Under the pieces are notes generated by a model that did not search any database, had not been told where the DNA came from, and saw only the letters and a list, made by a program, of their open reading frames with translations. A DNA stretch of 64,000 nucleotides from Pseudomonas sp. B20(2017). GTDB taxonomy: Bacteria > Pseudomonadota > Gammaproteobacteria > Pseudomonadales > Pseudomonadaceae. Below, in pieces: positions 17,871 to 28,000 of this stretch. A program made the translations under genes and the position numbers. Numbering within the stretch: the stretch's first letter is position 1; the number at the start of each line of letters is the position of its first letter. The DNA lies in the NCBI RefSeq assembly GCF_002113125.1, contig NZ_NEJP01000024.1:26198-90197 (forward strand), written 5' to 3'.

Positions 17871-20800
17871 ATGAACGACTTACTCGATGATGAGGTACTG
17901 GCACTGCTGATGGCAGATGCCGGCGAACACTCCCAAGGCATTCCTGCCCGTGCCCGTCCGGCCCCGGCGCCGCTGTCTTTCGCTCAGCAGCGATTGTGGT
18001 TCGTGCAGCAACTGACCCCCGACAGTGCCGCCTACAACCTGCCGCGCGCGGTGCGCATCACAGGCGAGCTGCAACTCTCGCGTCTGGAAGCGGCGCTGAA
18101 CAAGGTCATCGAGCGCCATGACATCTTGCGCAGCGCCATCGTCGAGATCGACGGCATCGCCATGCAGGTGCTCGACGAACAGGCCACGCTGACCCTGGGT
18201 CATGAAGACTTGCGCGATCTGAACGCCGAGCAACGGGAACAACAGGTCACCCGCCGCATTCACAACGAAGCCGGCCGTCCATTCGATCTGGGCCAGGCCC
18301 CGTTGATGCGGGCGACGCTGTTGCAGGTCGCGGACGATGAACACGTGCTGCTGCTGAACATGCACCACATCGCGTCGGACGCCTGGTCCAATGCGATTCT
18401 GCTGCAGGATCTGGGACAGGCCTATGCACGCGCCGGCGCCGGCGACTTTTCACCGCTGCGCCGTCCGGGCATTCAATACGCTGACTACGCCACATGGCAG
18501 CGCGGCGAATACCTCGACAGTGCCGCTTGCCGCACCAGCGCCGAGTACTGGCAGAACTACCTCGGACAGGCCTTGCCGCCCCTCGACATGCCCGTGGACT
18601 TCCCCCGCAGCGAGCAGCACAGCCATCCGGCGGGCAAGCATGATTTCAGTCTGCCGGCGCCTCTGGCCCAGGCTCTCAACCGGTTCTGCCAGCAGCACGG
18701 CCTGACGCCGTTCGTGGTAGCGCTGGGTGCCTGGCAACTGCTGCTCGCGCGCTACAGCGGCCAGCACGATTTCACCGTGGGCGTGCCCAACGCCACGCGC
18801 AATCGCAGCGAAACCCAGGAATTGGTGGGCTTCTTTGTCAGCACCCAGGTCTACCGCGTCCGCATCGACCCGCAAATGTCGACCAAGGATTTTCTCCAGC
18901 GCCTACGTCAGGAAACCCTGGCGGCGCTGGATCATGCCGACTACCCGCTGGAGCTGAGCTTCGACGACTTGCAGTTGCAAAGTAGCCAGCAGATCAATCC
19001 GCTGTTTCAAGTGCTGTTCAACTGGCGCACCGACGCCGCCAGCGCGGTGCCGCTGACGCTGGGCGATCTGGCGCTGGACTTCCTCGAAAGCGGCACCCGT
19101 CAGGCGAAATTCGACCTGTCGCTGGACGTCAGCTATTCGTTGCGCGGAATCGACGCCAACATCGAATACAGCAGCGATTTGTACACCCCGGAGACTATCG
19201 AGCGACTGGCCGGGCACTGGCAAAACCTGCTGCTGGCCCTCACCGAAGACTCGACCCGCGCCCTTGGCGAACTGCCGCTGCTGAGCAAGGACGAACAACG
19301 CACGCAGCTTGAGCAATGGAACCCGCCAGCCGTGCCGTTACCCGCCGAAGGCGTGCACCAGTTGTTCGAACATCAGGCCGCGAACACACCGGACGCAATC
19401 GCGCTGATCTGCGACGACGTGCAACTGAGCTACGCCCGACTCAACTCGGCAGCCAACGCACTCGCACACATATTGATCGAGCGTGAAGTCGGCCCGGAAG
19501 TTCGGGTGGGCATCGCTGTGGAACGTTCGGCACAGATGATCATCAGCCTGCTGGCGGTGCTCAAGGCCGGCGGCGTGTATGTACCGCTCGACCCCGATTA
19601 CCCGCAGGATCGCCTGACGTGGATGATCGAAGACAGCGGCTTGAGCGTCCTGCTGACCCAGCGCTCGCTGCTCGAACGCCTGCCTGCGGTGCCGGCGGTC
19701 AGCGTCCTGTGCGTCGATGAACTCGACCTGCTGGAGGCGCAGTCCATCGACAACCCGGCCTGCCGCACACAGAGCGATAACCTCGCCTACGTGATGTTCA
19801 CCTCCGGCTCCACCGGTCGCCCAAAAGGCGTGGGCATCACGCAGGGTGCACTGACCCGCCATGCTCAGGTCGCCCTGGAATTTCTCGGCCTGACGCCACA
19901 GGATCGCTCCCTGCAATTTGCCACCTTCAATTTCGACGCCTTTGTCGAACAGCTTTACCCGGCCCTGATCTGCGGCGCTTCGGTGGTATTGCGCGGACCG
20001 GACATCTGGGACAGCGAAACCTGGTATCGCCAGTTGCTCGACAAGCGATTCACCGTCAGCGACCTGACGACCACCTACTGGAACATGCTGGCCAAGGACT
20101 TTGCCGCCGCTGGCGAACGTGACTATGCCGATCTGCGGATGGTGATCGTCGGCGGTGAAGCCATGCCGCCGGAAGGTGTTGCGGCCTGGGGCCAGGCCGG
20201 TCTCGGCCATGTGCGCCTGCTCAACACCTACGGGCCGACGGAAACCACCGTCAGCTCGACCGTGCTTGATTGCAGCGACTACGTCACCGGGCGCACCGCC
20301 CTGCCGCGCAGCATGCCGATCGGGCGTCCGCTGGGCGGGCGCGCCATCTATCTGCTGGACGCCGGAGGTCAACCGGTGCCGGTGGGCGTCGTCGGCGAGC
20401 TGGTGATCAGTGGCGAACTGTTGGCCCGTGGCTACTTCAAACGCCCGGATCTGACGGCCGAACGGTTCATGCCCGATCCGTTCAGTCGCGAAGGTGGGCG
20501 CCTCTATCGCACCGGCGATCTGGCCCGACATCGCGCCGACGGCGTCATCGAGTACGTCGGCCGCCTCGACCATCAGGTGAAGATCCGTGGGTTCCGCATC
20601 GAACTCGGAGAAATCGAATCGTGCCTGCTGCAATCCCCGGCCGTACGCGAAGCGCTGGTGATCGCGCGGGAAGGTTCCGCCGGCCTGCAACTGACCGGTT
20701 ACGTCGTGGCCAGCGCCGGCGCCTTGAGCGACACCCAGCGCCTTGAACTGCGCGACACCCTCAAGGCCGAACTCAGAAGCCGTTTACCCGCGTACATGGT

Positions 20801-22043
20801 GCCCAGCCATCTGATGGTGCTGGACGCAATGCCCGTCAGCCCGAATGGCAAGCTGGATCGCAAAGCCCTGCCGTTGCCGGACACCAACCAGGCACAAGCC
20901 GCGTTCAAGGCGCCCGAAACGGCGCTGGAAAAAGCCCTCGCCGAACTCTGGCAAGAGTCGCTGAAGGTCGAGCGAGTGGGCCTCGACGACAACTTCTTCG
21001 AACTGGGCGGGCATTCGATTCTGGCCATTCAGTTCATCGCCGCACTCAATGCACGGCTCGGCATCAAACTGGCGCTGCAACAGATGCTCGCTCACCCGAC
21101 AATCGAGGCGCTCGCGCGATTCATCGCCATGGAGCACCAGCAACAGGCGCAATGCGTGGTCGAACTCAGCACCGCCGGTTCGTCCGCCCCGCCGCTGTTC
21201 TGCCTGCACCCCAGCGGCGGCATCGTGTTCTGCTATCAGCCACTGGCCAAACGCCTGAGTCCCCATGCCCGCACTTACGGGGTCATGCACAAGGGGTTTG
21301 CCGACAAGGATTCGAACGCCCAGACCTGGGCCGAAATGGTCGCTGAATACACCCAGCAAATCGTTGAAAGACAACCGGTCGGCCCGTACCGACTGATGGG
21401 CTGGTCGCTGGGCGGCGCGATTGCCATGGACGTGGCCGCCGAGCTGGAGCGCCAGGGCAAGGCCGTGACGTTCCTCGGTCTGGTCGACACCACGCTGCCG
21501 GACAGCGCACTGCCGGCGGATGTGCCGCGCAAACCGCTGGAGGAAGACAACCCGGACCACTTCAGTGCACGCAACGAACTGTCGGTCGCCGTGGAAATGT
21601 TCAGCCTGATGTTCGCCCACCTGGAGGAGCCGGCGGCACGTTTCATCGCCGATCACCCGGAAGTCGACCTCAAGGGCTTCTACCACTGGGCCAGCCAGCA
21701 AGCGTCCACCCGCGAGGAAGACATGGTGGCGACCCTCGAAGCGATCCGTCAGGAAATCATGAACGCCCAGGCATTCTCCATCCATGATCGGCTGGTGAAA
21801 TCCTTTGATGCTTTTGTGCTGCCGACCCTCAAGGTCGAGGCCAGTTGCTGGTGGTCGCTGTCCCACAAGACGCTGGAACAGGTGCTGCATTCGGAACAGG
21901 TCTTGCGCGAACACACGGTCAGCGGCCAAATACAGGGTTCGGTGCATTCTCCCCTGCCGCACCGCAGCATGATCTATGGCGAGTCCTTGCTGGAGTCCTT
22001 CGAAGCGGTGTTCCTTGCCTGCGAGGCCGCGCGGCGCGACTGA
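17871..22043 (+). CDS. pvdD: Terminal pyoverdine NRPS, one module C-A-T-TE
   Basis: A 1390-residue NRPS that adds the last residue and releases the peptide; the symbol is by role, as PvdD carries the thioesterase in P. aeruginosa. Order: C (~35-465), A (~485-985, FTSGSTGRPKG near 645), T (FFELGGHS, Ser near 1049), TE (~1110-1390, MGWSLGG with Ser near 1178). The C-domain motif reads MHHIASDAWS instead of HHxxxDG, so the usual Gly is Ala. By eye the A-domain code is D-A-E-D-I-G-T-V-S-K. This resembles basic-residue codes (the bacitracin Lys code is DAESIGSVAK from memory), so Lys or hydroxyornithine is possible. It stands apart from the other NRPS genes, on the opposite strand behind pvdE, and should act last. 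Confidence 0.93.
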   Translation: MNDLLDDEVLALLMADAGEHSQGIPARARPAPAPLSFAQQRLWFVQQLTPDSAAYNLPRAVRITGELQLSRLEAALNKVIERHDILRSAIVEIDGIAMQVLDEQATLTLGHEDLRDLNAEQREQQVTRRIHNEAGRPFDLGQAPLMRATLLQVADDEHVLLLNMHHIASDAWSNAILLQDLGQAYARAGAGDFSPLRRPGIQYADYATWQRGEYLDSAACRTSAEYWQNYLGQALPPLDMPVDFPRSEQHSHPAGKHDFSLPAPLAQALNRFCQQHGLTPFVVALGAWQLLLARYSGQHDFTVGVPNATRNRSETQELVGFFVSTQVYRVRIDPQMSTKDFLQRLRQETLAALDHADYPLELSFDDLQLQSSQQINPLFQVLFNWRTDAASAVPLTLGDLALDFLESGTRQAKFDLSLDVSYSLRGIDANIEYSSDLYTPETIERLAGHWQNLLLALTEDSTRALGELPLLSKDEQRTQLEQWNPPAVPLPAEGVHQLFEHQAANTPDAIALICDDVQLSYARLNSAANALAHILIEREVGPEVRVGIAVERSAQMIISLLAVLKAGGVYVPLDPDYPQDRLTWMIEDSGLSVLLTQRSLLERLPAVPAVSVLCVDELDLLEAQSIDNPACRTQSDNLAYVMFTSGSTGRPKGVGITQGALTRHAQVALEFLGLTPQDRSLQFATFNFDAFVEQLYPALICGASVVLRGPDIWDSETWYRQLLDKRFTVSDLTTTYWNMLAKDFAAAGERDYADLRMVIVGGEAMPPEGVAAWGQAGLGHVRLLNTYGPTETTVSSTVLDCSDYVTGRTALPRSMPIGRPLGGRAIYLLDAGGQPVPVGVVGELVISGELLARGYFKRPDLTAERFMPDPFSREGGRLYRTGDLARHRADGVIEYVGRLDHQVKIRGFRIELGEIESCLLQSPAVREALVIAREGSAGLQLTGYVVASAGALSDTQRLELRDTLKAELRSRLPAYMVPSHLMVLDAMPVSPNGKLDRKALPLPDTNQAQAAFKAPETALEKALAELWQESLKVERVGLDDNFFELGGHSILAIQFIAALNARLGIKLALQQMLAHPTIEALARFIAMEHQQQAQCVVELSTAGSSAPPLFCLHPSGGIVFCYQPLAKRLSPHARTYGVMHKGFADKDSNAQTWAEMVAEYTQQIVERQPVGPYRLMGWSLGGAIAMDVAAELERQGKAVTFLGLVDTTLPDSALPADVPRKPLEEDNPDHFSARNELSVAVEMFSLMFAHLEEPAARFIADHPEVDLKGFYHWASQQASTREEDMVATLEAIRQEIMNAQAFSIHDRLVKSFDAFVLPTLKVEASCWWSLSHKTLEQVLHSEQVLREHTVSGQIQGSVHSPLPHRSMIYGESLLESFEAVFLACEAARRD

Positions 22044-22061
22044 TTATCCAGAGCCGTAAAC

Positions 22062-22095
22062 AAAAACGCAGAAGCCGTGGCTTCTGCGTTTTTTT
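22062..22095 (+). terminator. Terminator after the terminal NRPS gene
   Basis: AAAAACGCAGAAGCC, loop GTG, GGCTTCTGCGTTTTTTT: a perfect stem with a long T-run, starting 19 bp after the stop codon. Confidence 0.95.
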
Positions 22096-22147
22096 ATGTC
22101 CGCTGCCCGGTGCGCGCCGGTTCGCGCAATGTCTTTGTCGCAGCCAA

Positions 22148-22183
22148 TAAAAAACCGGCCTGCGCACAAGGCTCAGGCCGGTT
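22148..22183 (-). terminator. Terminator after fpvA
   Basis: ACCGGCCTG (22154-22162) and CAGGCCGGT (22174-22182) form a 9-bp stem that is followed by six T residues on the minus strand. It lies 23 bp past the fpvA stop codon and faces the plus-strand terminator of the NRPS. Confidence 0.9.
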
Positions 22184-22205
22184 CGGTCCAGCAGTTGTCA
22201 GTGCA

Positions 22206-24686
22206 TCAGAACTGCGGGGTGTACTTCACGGTGAACATCAGGTTGCGAGGGTCACCGAAGTTGTTGTTGCCATCGAGCTGGTTGTAGCCGGCCGAGATGT
22301 ACTTCTTGTCGAACAGGTTGTTGGCGTTCACCGCCAGACCGATTTCCGGCGTCAGCTGGTAGCCGACACGGGCGTTCCACACGGTATAGCCCGCCACGTC
22401 GTAGGTGCCTTCGTAACCCAGCGTGTGGCTCTGGGTGGTGAAGCCCAGGCCGGTGCTGACACGGCTCCAGTCGCCAGGCAACTGGTAGTTGGCCCACATG
22501 CGCAGCATGTGTTTAGGCGTCCAGGTGCTGAACACACGACCTTCGTTGGTCGGATCTTCCAGGTACTTGGTGGTGTTGTAGGTATAGCCCGCGAACAACT
22601 GCAGGTTCTCCACGACTTCGCCGCTGATTTCCGCGTCGATACCCTGGCTGCGAACCTTGCCCGAGGCCTTCGAGCAGTACCAGCCATCACACTCCATGCC
22701 ACCGGCGATGTCGTTGACGGCACGGTTTTCCTGGTCGTAGCGGAAGACGGCCAGGGAGGTGTTGACCCGCCCGTCCATCAGCTCGCCCTTGAGGCCGATT
22801 TCGTAGTTGCTGCCGATCACTGGCTTGAGCACGGTGCCGCCGGAATCGCGGTTGGTCTGCGGCTGGAACACATCGGTGTAGCTCGCATACACCGCCCACT
22901 CGCGGCTCAGGTCATAAACGATACCGGCGTAAGGCGTGACTTCCCCGGTTTCGTTCGAGGTGCTTGGATCGTTGGGGGTAATGCCGCTGCTCGTCTGGGT
23001 TTTCGATTTGTAGCTGTAGTCGTACCAGCTGACACGGGAACCGAGCACCAGCGTCAGGTCGTCGACCGGCTTGACTCGCCAGGTGCCGTACAGACCTTTC
23101 TGGCGAATGTCGTACTTGCTCAGCGTGCCGCGACCACCTGTGGCGCTGATCAGGCTTTCGTAGCTGATGTCCGGACGGTTGTGATTGAGGTCGAAGATCG
23201 AGTCGCTGCTGTTGTTGAACGTACGGGCGAGCTGGTCGTCGGTTTCGATCTGGGAAAAGTTGCCCCCCAGCATGACTTCCTGCTGCATCGAGAAGGCTTC
23301 GAACTTGCCGTTCAGGTTCATGTCCAGGCCGACCTTGGTGGAGTCAAAATCGGTCACGAAGTCGGCGTACTGCACGCCGGTGCCATCCGCCTCGAGGCCG
23401 TCACCGGCGCTTTGTACGCGCTGGTTTTTCGCCTTGTTGCTTTCGGTCATCTGCACCGCGCCGACCTTGAACGCCCAGTCGTCGTTGAAGCGGTGTTCAA
23501 GATCCGCATACACCGTGGTGACGTCGATGTCCGAGCTGTTCCAGCTCGAGCCGGTGTAGGTGGAACGCTTGATATCCGGCATCTTGCCGTCGGCGTAGCG
23601 TGGCAGGCCGCGAATGGTCGGACGCGAATCGCCATCGGAACGGCTGACTGCCAGGCCCAGGGTGGTGTCATCGCGCAGGTCGATGTCCAGTGCGCCATAC
23701 AGCGAGAGGGTGCGGCTCCACTCGTAATCGATGAAGGAGTTGCTCTGGTCCTGGTCGGCGACGACTCGGCCGCGAATCGTGCCGGCCTGGTTCAGCGGGC
23801 CGCCTGCGTCCACTTGCATGCCGTAGTGGTCCCAGGAGCCGGCCTTGCCGGTCACGGTGACGGTCGGCGCGTTCTGGCCACGCTTGCGCACCAGGTTGAT
23901 CGCGCCACCCGGGCTGCCGGTGCCTTGCAGCAGGCCGGAGGCACCGCGCAGGATTTCCAGGCGATCGAAGAAGATCAGGTCCTGAGTCGCCCAGTTGCCC
24001 AGCGAGTAGGTGTTACGCGGGATCGGCACACCGTCGTATTGCCAGTCGTCGATCTGGAAACCGCGCGAAGACACGATCAGGCCCTTGCCGACGCCTTGCA
24101 GGCCTACCACACCGGTGGTCTGGTTGAGCGCGTCCTTGAGGTCGACCAGATCCTGATCGTCCATTTGTTTGCGGGTCATCACCGTGACCGACTGCGGAAT
24201 CTCCTTCAGGGTGTGGGTGCCCTTGCCGATGGTCACGGCGTTGGAGGTGTACGAGTTGCTGCCTTCGGTGGTCGCATTCGCATGCTGCGCGCTGATGGTG
24301 GTCGCGCCCAGTTCCAGGCCTTCGGTGGCCGTGCCGCGCACCAGCATCAAGGTATTGCCTTCGAAGCTGTAGCGCACGCCGGTGCCCTTGAGCAATTCGG
24401 TGATGGCCGCCTGTGGGCTCATCTTGCCGCTGACACGGGTGCTTTTCAGACCGGCCATGTCATCGGCGTTGTAGATCACTTGCTGGTTGGTCTGCTGACC
24501 GAACGCCTGCAGAGCTTGTGGCAGCGATTGCGCAGGAATGTTGATGGTGAAATCTTCAGCCATCACCTGCGAGCTGAGCGGCAACACGCAAACCAGTCCC
24601 AGCCCGGTCAGCACTCGGCGCGAACGCAGGCTGCGGGACATGACGAGTGCCTTGAACAGAGGTTTCAACTCATGAATTGCTGACAT
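22206..24686 (-). CDS. fpvA: FpvA, ferripyoverdine TonB-dependent receptor with signalling domain
   Basis: An outer-membrane receptor that imports ferripyoverdine and signals its presence through its N-terminal periplasmic domain. I chose the ATG at 24686 (MSAIHELKPLFKAL), which has AGAGAGCACG just upstream and gives 826 residues (P. aeruginosa 815); longer in-frame starts lack this. A signal peptide ends at LPLSSQVMA-EDF. The STN signalling domain (~45-115) contains AQSLPQALQAFGQQTNQQVIY and ends TLMLVRG. The plug domain shows IPQSVTVMTRKQMDDQ and GAINLVRKRG. The barrel ends in KYTPQF with C-terminal Phe. It lies between the terminal NRPS and the other three, so receptor and peptide genes are likely to be inherited together. 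Confidence 0.96.
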   Translation of the reverse strand: MSAIHELKPLFKALVMSRSLRSRRVLTGLGLVCVLPLSSQVMAEDFTINIPAQSLPQALQAFGQQTNQQVIYNADDMAGLKSTRVSGKMSPQAAITELLKGTGVRYSFEGNTLMLVRGTATEGLELGATTISAQHANATTEGSNSYTSNAVTIGKGTHTLKEIPQSVTVMTRKQMDDQDLVDLKDALNQTTGVVGLQGVGKGLIVSSRGFQIDDWQYDGVPIPRNTYSLGNWATQDLIFFDRLEILRGASGLLQGTGSPGGAINLVRKRGQNAPTVTVTGKAGSWDHYGMQVDAGGPLNQAGTIRGRVVADQDQSNSFIDYEWSRTLSLYGALDIDLRDDTTLGLAVSRSDGDSRPTIRGLPRYADGKMPDIKRSTYTGSSWNSSDIDVTTVYADLEHRFNDDWAFKVGAVQMTESNKAKNQRVQSAGDGLEADGTGVQYADFVTDFDSTKVGLDMNLNGKFEAFSMQQEVMLGGNFSQIETDDQLARTFNNSSDSIFDLNHNRPDISYESLISATGGRGTLSKYDIRQKGLYGTWRVKPVDDLTLVLGSRVSWYDYSYKSKTQTSSGITPNDPSTSNETGEVTPYAGIVYDLSREWAVYASYTDVFQPQTNRDSGGTVLKPVIGSNYEIGLKGELMDGRVNTSLAVFRYDQENRAVNDIAGGMECDGWYCSKASGKVRSQGIDAEISGEVVENLQLFAGYTYNTTKYLEDPTNEGRVFSTWTPKHMLRMWANYQLPGDWSRVSTGLGFTTQSHTLGYEGTYDVAGYTVWNARVGYQLTPEIGLAVNANNLFDKKYISAGYNQLDGNNNFGDPRNLMFTVKYTPQF

Positions 24687-24946
24687 CGTGCTCTCTATTA
24701 TTGGTCGAAGTGGATAGTCCGATGGGCCGACGGGCCCACCGCTGCCTGCACAGTTGAACCGCTTGCTGTCGACGGCCTCGAAGCCGTGTTTCAGTGCGCG
24801 GCCGACCGGCCCCTCCCCGGGCGCGGTCCACTGGCGGGACAACGGAAAATTCTTTTTTGCCAAACAAACCTGGTGCCTTTGGCTACCCTGCCCCAACCCG
24901 ATTTGCTCACATACCTAAGTAAGACGTGGCACCTCCGAAAAACCGG

Positions 24947-24965
24947 AATGAGTTTATTTATCATT
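24947..24965. promoter_or_regulatory. Candidate Fur or sigma-factor control site upstream of fpvA
   Basis: AATGA (24947-24951) and TCATT (24961-24965) form a 19-bp palindrome in an AT-rich stretch, similar in size to a Fur box. A TAAAT is present here on the minus strand but no CGT follows at 16 or 17 bases, so this is not a PvdS promoter. FpvI-dependent expression, as in P. aeruginosa, would fit. Confidence 0.4.
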
Positions 24966-24976
24966 AACGCAAAAGA

Positions 24977-25016
24977 TTAAAAAAAAGGCCGACGCTTCAG
25001 GCGCCGGCCTTTTTGT
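24977..25016 (-). terminator. Terminator of the NRPS I-II-III operon
   Basis: AAAAAGGCCGACGC and GCGCCGGCCTTTTT form a strong stem with a U-run on the minus strand, ending 12 bp past the stop codon of the last NRPS gene. T residues on the plus side would let it work in both directions. Confidence 0.9.
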
Positions 25017-25027
25017 TACCTGTTACG

Positions 25028-28000
25028 TCAACCGTTCTGAGCCGCCTTAGCGGCCTGCAACTGGCGCGCCTGCTCAGCCAGCCGCGCCTTGTCTTCCGGG
25101 CTCATGGCATCCATGCGCAAGCGCACCTGGGCGAGTTTCTCCAGTTGCCCGGGGCTGCTTTCCACCGCCCGCAAGGCGAGCGCCAGTGACGCCACGGTCG
25201 GATGATCGAACACCAGACCCGGATGAACATCGCACTGCAACAGCTTGCGAATCCCCGCCACCAGTTTGATCACCAGCAACGAATGGCCGCCGGCTGCAAA
25301 AAAGTCGCGATCGATTCCCAGCCGTTCAAGCCCGAGCAATTGCCCCATGCGCGCAGCAAGCAATTGTTCCAGCGCATCACGCGGCGCCTGACCCTCATCA
25401 TCCGCCGCACTCGCGGCCAACTGCTGCAAGGCCTTGCGATCGATCTTGCCGTTGGCCAGTCGCGGGAAGCGTTCGAGCAGTTGCAGATGTTGCGGCACCA
25501 TCACGCCCGGCAGGCGCGCCGCCAGTTCATTGCGCAGCGTCTGCGGCAGATCGCTCGTGACACCCTGCGCCACGGCAAAGGCCAGCAGCCCTTGCTCGGC
25601 AGAAGCCGCCGGCAATACCAGGGCTTCGCTCACCTGCGGCAGACGCAGCAGTTCAGCTTCGATCTCCGCCAGCTCGATGCGGAACCCGCGCACCTTGACC
25701 TGCTGATCGCGACGACCGTGCAACTGGATCGACAGATCCGGGCGATAGCGCGCCAGGTCACCGGTGCGATACAGGCGCTGCGCCGGATCGAACGGACTCT
25801 GAATGAAAGTCTGTGCATCGGCCGGAGCATTGAGATAACCCCGGCACAACTGCGCACCGCCCAGATACAGCTCACCGATGACACCCACCGGGGCCAGCCG
25901 CAAGTCGGCGTCCAGCACGTAAACCTGATTGTTACCCAGCACCTGACTCAGCGCCGCGCAGTCCGCAATGTCACCGGACAAGGACAGCGGATGAACCAGC
26001 ACGCCCACCGTGGATTCGGTCGGGCCATAGTGGTTGAACACCCGGCAGTCACTGCGCAGACGAGCAATGCGCTCGATCAGCGGCGCGGCAATCGGTTCGC
26101 CACCCAGAATCAGCGTGCCCGGCACCGTCGCCCGCTCACCGTCAAGCAACGCTGCCAGATGCGAAGGTACGATTTTCAGGCAGTCGATCTGCTGTTGTTG
26201 CAGGTAGTCGGCAAACAAGGCGCCATCCTGCATCTGCTCATCACTGGCAACATGCAGCGTCGCACCGTTGAACAGGGCACCGAACAACGCGGTGTTGCCC
26301 AGGTCCGCCGCCACCGTGGAGCTGAAACCGACGTGACGGCACGACGCCAGACCCAGCGCTTCACTGGCCTGCGCCGTGTAGTTGAGCAGTTGCCGGTGTT
26401 CGATCACTACACCTTTGGGCACGCCGGTCGAGCCGGAGGTGAACAGCACATAAGCGATGTCGTTACCACGGGTTTCCAGCGCCGACAGCGGCGCATCTGC
26501 CGCCCCGGACACTTCGGCCAACGTGCTCGCCTTCAGCGGTTGACCTTCCCAGCCGCCCGGATGCGCGGCATCGGTGAGCAACAAGGCAGCGCCCGCCTGT
26601 TCCAGCATCAACGCCTGTCGGGCCTGCGGCCATTGCACATCGAGCGGCAGATACGCCGCGCCGATGCGCCACGCCGCGAGCATCGCAATCACCAGATCCG
26701 CCGAACGCGGCAGCGCCAACGCGACAATGGCGTCACGCCCCAGGCCTTGCGCAATCAAACCTTTCGCCAGTTGCTCGACCTGCGCCTGCAACTGGCTGTA
26801 ACTCAGCTGTTGCTGGTTGTCGGTCAAGGCGATGGCCTCCGGAGTCCGGCTCGCAAAATCGGCGATGCGTTGTGGCAGATAACGGTTGTCGGCCAGCGCC
26901 TGCATCGGGGGATTGATCGCCAGCAGTCGCCGGGTTTCGGCGGCGCCCAACAGGTTGAGCTGCGCCAGCTCGGCTTGCGGTTGAGCGACGATGGACGCGA
27001 GCAGCACACCGAACTGTTCCAGCACGGTACGTGCCACTGCCGTCGGATAACGGTCGCCGGCAAAGTTCAAGCGCAACGCTTCCAGACCGTCAGCGTCGTT
27101 CAGTTCGACCTGCAGCGACCACTCGAAAGCATCTCGTTGAACGAGCGCAACAGGATCCGGCGTCCAGCGCAGGCCATCGACCGTTTCCGTCCTGATCGTG
27201 CGACCGAGGGCAAAACCATAAGCCGGACGCGCCGCTTCGGCAGCCAGCTCCGGTGCCCAGTATTCCTGCCACGTGCGTTGTTCTTCCAGCGTGGCGTTCA
27301 GCTCGACCAGCCACTGGCTGAACGTTGTTGTACCCGGCAGCGTCACTTGCAACGGCAGGGTCCGCTCGAACACCCCGGTGGCGCGGGCAAAATAGTCATA
27401 GTCGGCACGGCTGTCATGACGCACGCCGACCAACATCTGATCACGCCCGCTCAAGCGTGCGAGCAACACCCACCACGCACCTTGCAGCAGTGTGGCGAGA
27501 GGTTGTTCAAGGGTCTCGGCCAGGCGCTGCAAGCCGTCACGCAGCGCGGGTTCCAGCGTCAACGATTGCCGTGCGTCAGCCGCCGAAGCACCGCCGCTGA
27601 TCCGCGAAGCCAGCCATGGCGTGGCCGTGTCAGCCTGCACGCCGTGCAGGTGGTTCTGCCAATAAGAGCGCGCGGTGGCCGCGTCTTCATCGAGCACCAC
27701 TTCGCTGCGCCATTCCAGGTACTGAGCGAATTCACCCGCCTCGTCCTCTTCCGTCGCCGGCGCCTGACCACAGGCCTGCTGCAGGTGTTGGCGGATCAGG
27801 TTGAGCGTCGGTTCATCGGCACTGTGCCGGGCGACACCCAGCACCAGTTGCCATTGCTGTGGCGCCAGGCGGTACAGCACGGCCTGGGTGTTCTGCGATT
27901 CACCGATCACGAATGCCCGGGCCGCCCATTCCTCGATCTTCGCCCGGACCTCATCCGCCGACTGCTCACCGCTCTGCACCGTCAGAGGAAAGCGTTCGGC

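Noticed and set aside
22077..24683. Open frame of 868 codons opposite fpvA
   Set aside because: It is antisense to a receptor with signal peptide, STN, plug and barrel; the composition is that of a mirrored frame.
24932..24960. TAAAT upstream of fpvA as a PvdS promoter
   Set aside because: No CGT follows at 16 or 17 bases on the minus strand; the sequence there is TTCGG. An FpvI promoter or Fur site is more likely.
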